This document shows positions 1 to 11,200 of a DNA stretch of 64,000 bases, piece by piece. Positions within the stretch are counted from its first letter, which is position 1, and each line of letters begins with the position of its first letter. A program made the position numbers and the translations under genes. The DNA comes from Mesostigma viride (taxonomy: Eukaryota > Streptophyta > Mesostigmatophyceae > Mesostigmatales > Mesostigmataceae). The notes beneath the pieces were generated by a model, which saw nothing but the letters and a program-made list of their open reading frames with translations, made no database searches and had not been told where the DNA came from. The stretch spans positions 3,531,108 through 3,595,107 of the forward strand of contig RPFO01000026.1 in the NCBI GenBank assembly GCA_009746045.1, given 5' to 3'.

Positions 1-74
1 CCAAGCAATTCATTGCTCACAGCATACAGTGTTCTCAAGCAATATATCACGTCGTTCATTTCTCATTCCTAACT
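1..74 (+). repeat. 3' end of the copia-I 5' LTR
   Basis: Nearly identical to 5935-6008, with one T missing in a T run. A third piece of the same LTR end lies at 7581-7618. All three share the run up to CCTAACT and then diverge, which places the LTR end there. The rest of this LTR is outside the window. Confidence 0.8.
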
Positions 75-1363
75 TGAATTTTATAAACGCTCTTCAGCAA
101 CATCAAACTCAACAACGGTTCAAACCGGCACTGGAAAAAAAAAGAAAAGAAAAGAAAAGAAAAGAGAAAAAGAAACTCTATCTTGGGGACGACGATGATG
201 ATCAGCGTCGTCCGCCAGACAACAGGGCACCGGCTGATGTCGGTGCGCCTGCATGCAATAACAACAAAACAAAAAGAAGACAAAGAAAAAGAAAACAAAA
301 GAACAACCATGACAATACCAGCCAGGTGGAGGGTCCGGCTGCCACGAGGCAGTCCGAACAACCCCCCTCCCCTGTGCGCCAGCCGGTGGCGGAGCCGGTT
401 CCCCTACGGGGCACCGACCAACCCTCTTCCCCGGCGGCTGCGACAGCAGCACCCACTGCTGGAGCAGCCATGGCGGCGGCAATGCGGCAGGAAAACAACC
501 CCCCAGGAGGCACCGGCCCCGCGCCGGCCCCTGGGGCTTCCAGCGTAAGCAAGTCCGTTGCTTTCTTTCCTCATGCATGCTCTGATATAATGCTCAAGAG
601 CGGTGGCTATCTTTTCAACATATCATAACCAAACAGAAAGCTATCGCTGCAGCATGAGGAGCATAGAAACGCTCCAGCTGTTATGTGATAAAAGCACTCC
701 TGGCCTATCCCCATCGCCGGCGGTGGGCGGCCTGGGCTGGACGGCATATGCAAACGAGACAAGTATCTCCGTCCACCCCAACGTGACTTATCTGAATGAA
801 TGTCATGTCTTTTGAACGCAAATCTCCCCATTTTATTTGGGATGAGTGTAAGGGTATTGTTGCTTTCTTGGCAGCACAGCCTCTACCCTCTAGGGAGACT
901 GTTGATCCTCTCTATGTCAGGGCTGAGGGCCCTTAATCAAACCCACTGCTGTCAACTCCCTAGACATGGAGCTTGCCCAGCCGCCGCACATCATCAATAA
1001 CGCATGCAGTAGTGGCAGAAGCCATTACCAAACGCATGTACTTGCGGGTAAAGACATGGCTGGTGCTAACGCTCAAGCAGCACCGGGAGGCAATAACAAG
1101 AAACACTAACAGAAAACAAACAAACAAACAAAACTGTTACCAAACCATGGTTGGTGTTGAGGCAGCACAGATGCTGTCCTCTCACTGCAAACAAACAAAC
1201 GAAACTGTTACCAAACCATGGTTGGTGTTGAGGCAGCACAGCTTCTGTCCTCTCATTACAAGCAAACAAACGAAAATGCTACCAAACCATGGTGGGTTTT
1301 GAGGCAGCAAAGATACTGTCCTCTCAATCAATACAATGAACAAACAAGAAAAGCTGCGATTAA
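75..1363 (+). other. copia-I leader and gag region, no intact gag recognised
   Basis: Lies between the 5' LTR and the zinc knuckle, where gag is expected. Short open stretches encode Lys/Arg-rich (about 130-310) and Pro/Ala-rich (about 330-540) peptides, but no gag domain can be recognised. At 1126-1340 a sequence of about 80 bases containing AAACCATGGTTGG is repeated three times, with CAAACAAACAAA tracts between copies. I infer a decayed gag; nothing firmer can be supported. Confidence 0.4.
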
Positions 1364-1633
1364 TTAATTAACAATAACAATACCAACAACAGGCCCTCAC
1401 AGGGCAATAACAACAACAACAACAACAACAACAACAATAATAGGCAACCTGGCAACCCTGGAAGGGTCAGGTGCCTGAGGTGCTTCCAGACGGGGCACAG
1501 CCGCAACCAGTGCAACCACAACCCTACACTGGTCAACAATGTGGATCTCTGCCCAGGCTGCCACTACACGAGGCACAACCTGGCCAGCTCCAGGCAGCCG
1601 TTGCAACAGGCCTCGCTACCCAAATCAATGTGA
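1364..1633 (+). pseudogene. copia-I gag C-terminus with CCHC zinc knuckle
   Basis: This open stretch encodes an Asn-rich run from an (AAC)n tract, followed by a zinc knuckle of form C-x2-C-x4-H-x4-C (CLRCFQTGHSRNQC, bases 1472-1513). A second Cys/His cluster, CPGCHYTRH, follows. CCHC knuckles bind RNA in retrotransposon Gag nucleocapsids. It ends at a TGA at 1631-1633, and the next segment continues in another frame. No start codon is visible because the frame opens after a stop at 1361. Confidence 0.7.
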
Positions 1634-1635
1634 GT

Positions 1636-2720
1636 TCTCTCACCTTGCTTACTCTGAGGATGATGATCTCATTACCATTGGGGATGGCAGCCAGGGCATA
1701 ATTGATTTTGAGGCAGCAACCTTACTGTCCTCCCAACACCCTGTACTGGAACCTTACATAAAAGCACTAACCCCTACTGTTGACAACTCCATAGATATCA
1801 AGGAGCTTGCTCATCAGCTGCTGCCTAGCCATGGGTCATGAAACAGTGGCTGAGGAACTGGCCAGACGGCTGGGGGGTAGTAGCATGGGAAAACAACTCA
1901 GGAATGCAGTAAAACTGGCTAGACAACACTGTCAAGAATGTCAGTTAACAGCCCCAAACCTAAAAAATGGCATACTGCAACTCCTTCCACCACTAGGGGC
2001 ATGATAGTGGGGGATGTGATGCACATCAACAAAGATGTCCAACCCTACCTGATCCTAAAAGACTCATGGTCCAGGTTCACAGTAATGGAACCCCTACCTG
2101 GCATGTCTGCAGGGCAGCTACGTGTTGCACTCATGATTGCTTTACCCAGATTCTACCCAGTTGACAGAATTTTGCTTGATCAACAATTTTCTTGTCTGAC
2201 TGACCTGGAAGGGTGTGAAGCAATAGAGATTGCTGGGCTGGAAGATCATGAGGGTCAGGGGGTCATTGAAAGAACCATCAGATCTGTCAAAACCCTACTA
2301 GCCAAAATCCTTCCAAGGATGCTACTTCAGGGGTCTACTGTGACAGGGCACTCTGGTGTCATGAAATGTGCACAACCCTAAACATGAGACCTGTCTTGCA
2401 TGCCAAGTGGGGTGAAGTAATCCCAGCAGGCCTGCAGGCAGGTGTATATCCCCCAGAGGTGATAGCACTGTACAACACTGCACGTGCACAAACCTCAGCA
2501 AAACTGGCAGAAAAAGATAAAACCCATCCCAGGCCAGTATTCCAAAAAGGTGATCAAGTTCTCTATTACAAGGAAAACAGCTTTGGTAAGGTTGGAACTT
2601 GGCTAGGTCCAGTTACCATCCGTGGATTTACCAAAAACAGCAAGACCGTGGAGGTCAAGCACAATATCAATGGGAAGCGTCACAGGGTGAGCTGTCATAG
2701 AATTAAGAAGTATTATTCTC
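1636..2720 (+). pseudogene. copia-I integrase (HHCC, DDE core and C-terminal domain), frameshifted
   Basis: Joins element cDNA to the host chromosome. An HHCC-like zinc module spans about 1800-1960, with a His pair near GHETVAEEL and Cys pair in HCQEC. The catalytic core spans about 2001-2365: first Asp in VGDVMHI, second in RILLDQQF, Glu in GQGVIERTIRS. A C-terminal SH3-like stretch (KGDQVLYYKE through RVSCHRIKKYY) ends near 2720. Frame changes occur near 1831, at the G4 run 1996-1999 and at the G4 run 2330-2333. All three catalytic acidic residues are still readable, so it was once functional. The protease-like domain follows it rather than preceding it. Confidence 0.8.
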
Positions 2721-3742
2721 CCATGGCAGACGTGCCTGGGGAAGAGTCTTTAAGCATGGACTCACTACTTCTATCTGGCAACTCCAGCATGCCCAGCAGT
2801 AGCCCTGAGCCACCAATTACTGCTGTTGACAGCACCACAGCACCCTCTGTGAACCCTTCCACCCTCAGTGAAGCCAGGCCCACTTCACAACCTGGGGATT
2901 GCTTAACCAGGCACGAGGTAGCTGGGTTGGAAGCATTAGCTCAGCCCCAAGGCACCAAATTGTCTGCCAACCCTCCCGCTCTGAGGTCAAGATTGGCAGT
3001 CGCCTTGCAAGCATTACACAGGTCACATAAGCAACAAGCTGCTGTGGCCGAAGGGTTGGCAAAAGTCTCAGCTGTGTGCACTAGTCAGGACCCCTGGACC
3101 CTGGCAATAGACACTCAGGCACAGGTCAGTGTGATCAGTGCACAAGCCATCCCTGGTCTTGAGATTGCACCTTCATTTTGGGCACGGGTGCAGGATTTCT
3201 CAGGCCAAAGCTCACTGGATGTAGTGGGACAGGTGATGCTCCCTATACTTGGTATTCAGACACCCTTCCAGGTGGTGGAGGGGTACTCTGGTAACACCTT
3301 GTTGGGGGAACCTTTTGTATCCTATCCTGGGGTGCTTATCTCAGCTAATGAGCTCAGTGTCACAGGGGTGGGTGCAGTTCCTCTGGACCACTTTAAAATC
3401 CCTCTCTCCAGTATTGTCCCTGGTATGGATGCTGTCATCAAGGCAGTCAACACTCAGTATGCACCAGGGGAGATCCCTGATCTGGACAAGTTAGTGCACA
3501 GCCAGTTCCTCCATCCCTCAGCCTTTGGGCTGGGTAAGTGGGACATAGCCATGCACTCACCCCACCAAATCTCCCACGTCATACAAGAATGCAAAACACA
3601 AAAAGGGTTTACCAAGTGGCTGATGGCCATTGTCCACCAAGCCAGGCAGGAATGGGTCCTGCCCAACCCCAAAAACCCTCAATACAAACCTCCTGTCACC
3701 CCTTCATGGGACGTGCCAGAGGAGCCAAAAAGCTCAGATTAA
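2721..3742 (+). pseudogene. copia-I retroviral-type aspartic protease-like domain and linker
   Basis: Open in the same frame as the integrase C-terminus. After a Ser/Pro-rich linker (to about 3080) comes LAIDTQAQVSVI, matching the flap-Asp start of retroviral proteases, then G-rich strands (PILGIQTPFQVVEGY) and the closing TLLGEPFV, equivalent to the ILGxDFL motif. The catalytic Asp and Thr are present, but the invariant Gly of D-T/S-G is Gln. The same position is Asn in copia-II. Known family members need that Gly, so activity is doubtful or the chemistry differs. The frame ends at 3742 just after an A5 run (3727-3731). Confidence 0.6.
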
Positions 3743-4320
3743 AATTTGTTCTCAAACAAAAACCACAAAAAGTGGGCTCCCCAATCTTCCATGCCAGACC
3801 ATGTGTCACAGAATTAAAGGGGACATCCACACTGCCAAAAGGGGAAACCTACACACCTGGGCTGCAACAAACCTCACTCAGGATCATGCTCTCCCTATTC
3901 CTCCACAACCTCAATGCAGGCCAAGACTATGTCTGCAAAGCCACTGACATTAAAAGGGCCTTCCTCAGGGGGGACCCAGAAAAGGCTGAATCTGTGTGGA
4001 AAGGGAAGGTGTACGTGGTAGACACCCCAGCTGTGTGGAAACCTTATATTGATGAGCCCCACCTTATCATCAACATTGGGGTGGAAGGGCTTGTCAGTGC
4101 CCCAAAAATTTTCAGAGACTCAGCAGAGGAAGTATTCAAAAAGCTCAAGGCCACGTATGATGACCTGGACCCATGCTTTTTTGTTGTACCCACCCCCTCT
4201 GGACTGCTGTTCTTTGTGTGGCATGGAGATGACCAACTCATTTGTGGGCCTAGAGCTGAGGTGGAAAATTTATTCAGCAGGTCCAGGAATCATATGAGAT
4301 TGGCAAACAGGTGGAATTGA
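3735..4320 (+). pseudogene. copia-I reverse transcriptase, fingers and palm
   Basis: Copies element RNA into DNA. Palm motif A appears as TDIKRAFLRGD, equivalent to copia DVKTAFLNG. The segment PTPSGLLFFVWHGDDQLICG carries the catalytic pair as HGDD instead of the usual YVDD. GVEGLVSAPKIF corresponds to the copia LYGLKQAPRAW segment. The frame is entered after the A5 run at 3727-3731 and lost at the A4 run at 4265-4268; the true product then continues in the next segment. Confidence 0.75.
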
Positions 4321-5151
4321 GCACAACCCCCATCCAGTTCTGTGGCATCATGTTGCAGCTGCACAGGCAGCCAGATCAATGGGTCTGCTCTCTCTCTCCT
4401 CCTGCAGAATATATCAAGATTGTCTAGATCTGCTGCATCACACCTGCCTCCCCTTACACATGTGTGCCACTGTTCAGGGCAAACTGGGGTGGTGGTCAGC
4501 CATCTGTGGGGCTCCCTTAGCTGTCATCAGCAGGGTCACCCATGATGTTCTAGTCAAAATCAAATGCAGTCACATCAGGAAGTTGATCATGACTGTCCCC
4601 CCCTCATCCTCCATGGCCTGAATCTGATGGAAGACATCCACATCCAATGTGTCATGGACAGCTCCATGGAGAGCAGAACAATCAATCAGATGGGGGCACG
4701 GGAATCAGGGCTGTTTTTTCTCACCAACAGGTCAGATTACATGTCCCTCACTTCCTGGTACAGCAGGCTACACCGCAGAAAACCTGGCAGCAGCAACTCA
4801 GCTGAATGTCGTGCTGTGGTGTCTGCTGCATTGCATGCTCGTTCCCTGCAGCACATGCTCACCTGGCTACAAACCCAGGCAGGCAGCACATGCAATGTCA
4901 TCTCACATCTCTATACTGACAGCCAATCTGTGATCAGTTTTCTAACCAAGAAATCTGTTTCTGCTGCTGTCCACACTGACTTGGATTGGGTGATCCTCAA
5001 ACAGGAGGCCACCTATTTTTCCAGCTGGACTCATGTGGATGATGAGGACAACCCAGCAGACGCTCTCACGAAGCTGCGGGATGCTGCTGGCCAACAGTAC
5101 CAGCTCCTCTTCCAGAACATGAACCCCTATGATATCAGAGTCAGTGTTTGA
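4266..5151 (+). pseudogene. copia-I RT thumb and RNase H
   Basis: The RT thumb continues with QVQESYEIGKQVEL and QFCGIMLQ, like the copia YFLG region. RNase H follows from about 4640: Asp in VMDSSMESR, Glu in SSNSAECRAVVSA, Asp in YTDSQSVISF and the terminal DEDNPADALTKL (copia DILTK box). The stop is TGA at 5149-5151. Further frame changes sit near 4422 and at the C7 run 4597-4603. RNase H degrades the RNA strand of the hybrid during reverse transcription. Confidence 0.75.
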
Positions 5152-5475
5152 ATAAATGACTGGCCATAGCACAGTACACAACCACCACACCCCCTTACCA
5201 CAGCGATAGCTGCTGGGCGCCATAAAATTCAACACATTCGTTGTGGGGTGTGAGTGCTGGCTAGGTCAGATTTGTATCCATTTGCAGCTTGAGGACACAA
5301 GCTTTGTATCCACTTACTTAATGTGTGCTCCAATAACTGGCCAAACCAGCCAGCTGTGTACACCTTATTTAATGTGCAATATAACACCTGGCCAGAACAG
5401 CCAGCTGTAACCAACCTGGCTCAACCAGCCATGTCTCTTTTGTACCCCTAATCAACTTAAAAACAATAACAATAA
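5152..5475 (+). other. copia-I 3' untranslated region
   Basis: Non-coding stretch between the pol stop and the 3' LTR. It contains three imperfect repeats built around CTGGCCA...CCAGCCAGCTGT (about 5330-5435). The A-rich segment just before 5476 could serve as the plus-strand primer region, though it is not a clean polypurine tract. Confidence 0.4.
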
Positions 5476-6009
5476 TGTTGGGGGTGCAGACCTGCATTAA
5501 GAAATAAATAATAAAACAATACTGGAGTTAGTCTCCATGCTTTGCTGTAGACTAAGTCTCAAAGGCATTGTGAATACAACGTATGAATAAGCCTTGTAAA
5601 CCTACGTTGGTATGTGAATATAAATACCACGTGGGCTATGCAGATAGGAATGCTAGTCGAGTCGCATACGTTTCCCTAGATAGGTACTTTGGGTACTGGG
5701 GTACGTGACAGATGTCAGTACCCAGTATACGTAGTGTCCTGTCATTGGACGGTACTAGAGTATCCTAGATAGGGACCGTACTGCAGCGTGCATTGATCTG
5801 TGATCACACGATGCAGTGACTAGACTGCTACCTGTCATCGTGCGGCCTCGGGCCAACGGTCTGCACCCAACGGTCACTGGCGGCGCAGCCAGTGAGAGGA
5901 ACGTTGATAAAGGGTAAACCTATTTTCTAATGAACCAAGCAATTCATTGCTCACAGCATACAGTGTTCTCAAGCAATATATCACGTCGTTCATTTCTCAT
6001 TTCCTAACT
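5476..6009 (+). repeat. copia-I 3' LTR
   Basis: Starts TGTTGGGGG after an A-rich stretch and ends in the block shared with positions 1-75 (CCTAACT). TGTTGG...CCTAACT is a near-palindromic LTR terminus. TATAAATA at about 5621 is a plausible promoter element. The start is inferred, because only the last 75 bases can be compared with a partner in this window. Confidence 0.65.
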
Positions 6010-6366
6010 TCCACCACCGTCACCTCCACCTCCACGTACCCTCCTTGCCTCCACCTCCACTGCCGCCTCCACCTCCACCGCCGACATTGAAAACCCAGCT
6101 CCACGACATCGACCAGCGCCTCCACGACCACGCCATCAATCGCCATCGAATGCTTGCAAAACACCGCAGGCATCACCACCCAGGCGGTGAAGGACATCGC
6201 TGCCCAGCCGGCATCTGCTGGCCCGGCCAGCGATGCTCCTCCCATGCACCCAGACCTGGGCGGACCTGCTCAAGCACCACTCCACCACCACCACCTCCAC
6301 CATCGCGGCACAGCTCAAGCAACAAGCCCTCGACCTCCGCGAGGAGGCCCAGACCGCACCCAGTGA
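6010..6366 (+). pseudogene. gag-like coiled-coil fragment, partner of 13233-14056
   Basis: After a Pro/Thr-rich (CCACCT)-type stretch the translation includes TQLHDIDQRL and, in the next frame, LQNTAGITTQAVKDIAAQ followed by an Ala/Pro-rich tail. The minus strand at 13233-13560 encodes the close relative LQNTAGLTAQAVKDIAAK. Two diverged copies of one protein-coding repeat are therefore present. The domain is not one I can name; a retroelement gag or ORF1 protein is my inference from its repetition and its position beside LTR debris. Confidence 0.5.
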
Positions 6367-7580
6367 GCGCAGCACTATACTTTTCGTCCGAGGGTAGTAA
6401 AAAGGATCCGAGGCGTAAATTACGAGGTCTTATCTTACTACCTAGATACGAGGCGTGAGATCCAACGCCGTAATCATTACTACCTATCATCCTACGTAGT
6501 AATTTTACTAGCCGTAAGTAAGAGTAACGTTACGACTGCACATCTTTGGTAGTACATTACCGACAGAGTAAATTACCGCGACGGGTCTTGGTTGGTAATC
6601 TACCACCTGTAGATTAGGTGCCAGTGATCCGATGCTGTAAGATACGTTTCAGTAAGTTACTTCGGGGATCTTTGCCTGTACACGGCCAGATGGATAATTA
6701 TATTGTAATGGAGAAGTGGGAGAACGTGCGTGTCTATTAGCAAATGCAGCGAAATATAAAAATGTAGTTATCAGCCTTTTTCGCCTATTCAGCAGTTGTC
6801 GTTGTCGGCCGTTGTCATTAAGCGGCTATAGATTATGTGTGCTGGGGCCGGTGAAAAGACGCTAGCAAAGTTCGTCTGAATGGCGTCCAATAGAGGGGAT
6901 TTTATTCTTAGTGGATTGTTGGACGAGGAGAAGGCGAGGTTGCTGGCGGAGAATGCGAAAGAGCAGAGGGAAGCAGCGGAAGCCGTGCGTGGAAGATGAG
7001 GTAACGGGATGGAGTGTGGGCCCTGGCTTCTGGTTATGAAATGATGGCGGTTGCAGGCCAGCCGTGCTCGCTGGTAATGGGTGCGTGGTGTTGAAATCCA
7101 AGTTCTGCGCGTATTCTGTTTTTTGGTCAATGATTGAAGGGATGTCGCCTTGTTTTATTTTTGTGCATCTGCGTCCCGTCGTGACTGCCTCGTCATGGAC
7201 GCCCAGGGGTAGAAGTTCGAACGAGGGAATGATTTTTCAAACGCCTGGATATGTTATGATAGTACGAATAAATGGTAATGGGTAGAGGCGGCCAAAATTT
7301 TGTTGGAAGTGTGCCAACGCCGCACATACGACTTGAACAACCCTAGGTATCTTAGGAAAAGGAAACACGGATACGTCGGAGTGGAGGAAGAGGAAGACGA
7401 TGACGATGGTGAAGACGGAGAGGTTTACAATGGAGGCCTTGAGAATGGGGAGACATTGAATCAGGAGAGCAGGGTAGCGGTGAGTGGCCCGTCATGAATT
7501 ACATTGTGGTTGCAGTTGTTAGCGAGGCGTGTTGATTGCTTCTTGCCGCGGGTAATCGCTAGCGCGCATAACCTTCTTTA
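6367..7580. other. unassigned, with two possible small coding pieces
   Basis: No gene can be firmly assigned. An ATG ORF at 6881-7000 gives a 39-residue Glu/Ala-rich, helix-prone peptide ending just before GTAACG. A second open stretch (about 7286-7497) encodes an acidic peptide (EEEEDDDDGED) followed by GTGAGT, a good splice-donor match. These could be exons of a spliced gene, but phases do not join cleanly at the obvious sites. Confidence 0.3.
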
Positions 7581-7618
7581 AAGCAATATATCACGTCGTT
7601 CATTTCTCATTCCTAACT
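7581..7618 (+). repeat. copia-I LTR-end fragment
   Basis: Thirty-eight bases identical to the last part of the copia-I LTR (compare 37-74), ending in CCTAACT. It abuts the interior of an unrelated LTR element, so it marks a recombination or truncation junction. Confidence 0.7.
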
Positions 7619-8045
7619 GGTGGGGCACGTGGTGACGCCTCCCAAGGTGGCTCCAGCGGAGGGGAGTGTCTTTCTTAATCTGGTGGCGCCCGATATTGTA
7701 GGGGCCCGGACGGTGTCGATCAACGATGATCACGTGCGTATGGAGGTTTTCATGATGGGGGTGCACTTTGTTCGAGAGCACCGTTGTGGGGTGGTGGATC
7801 GGTCGGCGCTGACACTCCTATTCACCCATCCCCAGTACCTCGCTGGGTTCCTGTCTCTGTGGCCCAGAGGGTCGTGGGTGGAGCTGTCCAGGCTGGGTCG
7901 GCAGAAGGTGTCCCCCTACCAAGTGGCTTTTGAGTGTGACCTGTGTTCGCACCCTGGGATGATGACTTCACAGATGACCCACGCGGGGCGTAGGGCCCTC
8001 ACTGAAGTCCTGTCGCAGCGACGTGCCACTAGCGGCGGACGCTAG
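7617..8045 (+). pseudogene. C-terminal remnant of a retroelement ORF upstream of LTR-B
   Basis: About 142 codons open without an ATG near the start, because the frame begins at the copia-I LTR junction; it is the tail of a longer ORF. The translation has no domain I recognise; it contains a CDLCSHP dipeptide cysteine pair and ends TAG. It is followed by about 220 bases of untranslated DNA, a purine tract and LTR-B. By position it would be the end of pol, an extra 3' ORF or an integrase tail. Confidence 0.45.
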
Positions 8046-8247
8046 AGTGGTTAGAATAGTTTTTCGTGACGGATAGCGGATTGATCCAGTCACCATCAGA
8101 GTCTTACTACTACGTCAGAGTTGGTCCTGTGTATCAACTTCTAGAGGAACTGGCATTACTAACCTGCGGGTGAACCGAGGTTGGGACATAGTACTCTTAT
8201 AGTAGCGTTGTTTTTCCAATCTCACTTGTACGGTAGGGACTACCGAC

Positions 8248-8265
8248 CCCATGGGGGGGGAGGAG
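8248..8265 (+). promoter_or_regulatory. polypurine tract of the LTR-B element
   Basis: The run ATGGGGGGGGAGGAG lies directly before TGTTACGTCCC, the LTR-B start. Purine tracts at this position prime plus-strand DNA synthesis in LTR elements and set the element orientation here as plus. Confidence 0.7.
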
Positions 8266-11200
8266 TGTTACGTCCCTGCCCTTTTGGTCGGACGTAACAA
8301 TGGAATAAATTACTAAGGCTGTTTGGTCTATTGGACTTGGGTTTTATGGACCTTGGCTATTGGGTGAATTGGACTAGTTATTTTGGTCCTAGGTTGTCCT
8401 TTTAGGGGCCGGCGCTGTGGCGCCGCGCCAGTTCTGAGTCCGTCAGTAGTTCTAGGCGTGGATCCTATAGTTGAGGGTCGATGTCGGCCCGGATCCTACG
8501 TGGAATGAGTGACTCGGATTGTTCTAGGGAAATTGGCGTGTATCTGCGCCGCAACCAACCTAGGTTAAATTGGTCCGAGGACGAGAGTCTCGTCCTCTTG
8601 GTTTAATGAATGATAAGTGCGAATACGCCTACACATTGAGCCCGGGGCAATTATCCATTTGTAATTGGTATTGCTAGCCAATATAAGTGTGTACTAATTA
8701 GCTTGGCATCAAGCCGTGATGCCAGATATCTCACGACTCACGTCGTGAAGCGCAATCGGGGTTCTTTGAACGGAGTTTCTTCTACTATACGTGAATGCGG
8801 GAACAAGAGGCCGCTGGATGAGCGGCTTATAGGTCGTATGTAGTGTTTACTCGTAGCTGTTTGGCTAGAGCTTTTGTGATTAGTAGATGCAATATAGTGC
8901 ATGGTTGAAAAATGAATTGCATAAAATGTGCGTTCCGCGCTTGGGTTGATTATACCCGGGCGGAACGGGGCGTGAGGTGCAGTGCCCCTGAAAAGAACAA
9001 CCTACGCATTATTTAATACTAGCCGTGCAGATTCGGGATATTCTACCCCCGGTCTGTACGGTTAGCGTCTTACTAGCATCCACTAAACATAAGGGTTTAA
9101 TGACGTCATTTAGCTAGGGATAAGGGAGGTTTTGCGACTAAAAGCCGCTCTGGCTGGTTTTGTCGGCCTCTTTCTTTGCTCGTTGTCGTTGCGGCGGCAG
9201 CCGCAGCTATGGGTGCTGCGGAGCAAAATCCCAAAAGCACTGGTTGCACTGGCCACTTGGCCAGTGGTGAGACTTCCAGTTGTTAACCGGCCAGGCGTAG
9301 TTCCTCGCCTGGTTAACTAAAAGAAAAGAAAATGATTACCTCCGGTCCGCACCTTTTCCCCAGCTTGGGGTCTTTGGTGGGCCGGATGCCGTGACAGGTG
9401 CTCAACTGTCGCTTGGTCGGCCCAGTGCGCGAGCTGGTGCTCCGTACCTGGGGATGCTTGCACCCCGGGTTGGAGCCGGATGGCTGGCACTGGCGACCCG
9501 TGTCTCGGTCCGCGGCCTGCGGCTTTTTCTTCGGAAATTGCTGCTGGCCAGCAAACTTTGCAATTGCCTTCCGCCGAGGGGGGGTGGTTGGGGCTGGGGA
9601 CGGCGATGGGAAAAGCGCCTAAGCTAGAAATTTTTTCCCCACGCATAGAAACCTCGGGGGGAATGCGGTCTTGGCTGAACGGACTCTCGTTCAGCCAGGT
9701 GCCTGGGGCTGTGGCCTCGGGCATCCGGGCTGGCGGGGCCTGGGCTAGGTCCACGTTTTTTCTCGAAGCACCCCGGGTCTATGGGGAGACGGCCATAGCG
9801 GTACCGACTCGGGGCCCCGAGAGGGGTCTTGATAGGCTGGCCGTGCGCAATCGCAGTGCAAATGCGCTGGGCCTTTCTGGGCCTGGCCATGCATCCACAG
9901 CCGCCGGGCACACGCCTCCCGATGTGGGGGGGCTCCCGTTTTGCGGCAGGGCGGTCACTTGTGACAACGAGCAAGGTGGAGTGCGGCTTCAAGGGAAAGC
10001 CAGGGCGGGGGTGATTGGGCAACGTACTTCATGAAGGGCCTTGAACGGCGTGCCTCCGGGCATGTCAATTAGTGTCACATGTATGCTTCCACTTATTGTT
10101 TTAATGAAGATGCTGGTTTTTGTGGGAGCTACGTGGGACATGAATCGGGGTTCTTTGAACGGAGTTTCTTCTATACGTGAATGCGGGAACAAGAGGCCGC
10201 TGGATGAGCGGCTTATAGGTCGTAGTGTTTACTCGTAGCTGTTTGGCTAGAGCTTTTGTGATTAGTAGATGCAATATAGTGCATGGTTGAAAAATGAATT
10301 AAATAAAATGTGCGTTCCGCGCTTGGGTTGATTATACCCGGGCGGAACGGGGCGTGAGGTGCAGTGCCCCTGAAAAGAACAACCTACGCATTATTTAATA
10401 CTAGCCGTGCAGATTCGGGATATTCTACCCCCGGTCTGTACGGTTAGCGTCTTACTAGCATCCACTAAACATAAGGGTTTAATGACGTCATTTAGCTAGG
10501 GATAATAAGGGAGGTTTTGCGACTAAAAGCCGCTCTGGCTGGTTTTGTCGGCCTCTTTCTTTGCTCCCCACCCACCCACCCGTGTCTTGGTTGCCTCTAG
10601 GGCCACGTACTTCATGAAGGGCCTTGAACGGCGTGCCTCCGGGCATGTCAATTAGTGTCACATGTATGCTTCCACTTATTGTTTTAATGAAGATGCTGGT
10701 TTTTGTGGGAGCTACGTGGGACATGAATCGGGGTTCTTTGAACGGAGTTTCTTCTATACGTGAATGCGGGAACAAGAGGCCGCTGGATGAGCGGCTTATA
10801 GGTCGTAGTGTTTACTCGTAGCTGTTTGGCTAGAGCTTTTGTCAATGGTTGAAAAATGAATTAAATAAAATGTGCGTTCCGCGCTTGGGTTGATTATACC
10901 CGGGCGGAACGGGGCGTGAGGTGCAGTGCCCCTGAAAAGAACAACCTACGCATTATTTAATACTAGCCGTGCAGATTCGGGATATTCTACCCCCGGTCTG
11001 TACGGTTAGCGTCTTACTAGCATCCACTAAACATAAGGGTTTAATGACGTCATTTAGCTAGGGATAATAAGGGAGGTTTTGCGACTAAAAGCCGCTCTGG
11101 CTGGTTTTGTCGGCCTCTTTCTTTGCTCCCCACCCACCCACCCGTGTCTTGGTTGCCTCTAGGGCCACGTACTTCATGAAGGGCCTTGAACGGCGTGCCT

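Larger units (their letters stand above)
1..6009 (+). mobile_element. copia-I: decayed copia-type LTR retrotransposon, 5' end cut by window edge
   Basis: The same sequence of about 75 bases occurs at 1-75 and 5935-6009, bracketing a gag zinc knuckle, integrase, protease-like, RT and RNase H segments all on the plus strand. This is an LTR pair with the 5' LTR mostly outside the window. The coding region is broken by at least seven frameshifts, so this copy cannot make a full polyprotein. RT and RNase H are of the Ty1/copia kind, but integrase lies before the protease-like domain, whereas the usual copia order is PR-IN-RT-RH. Confidence 0.85.
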
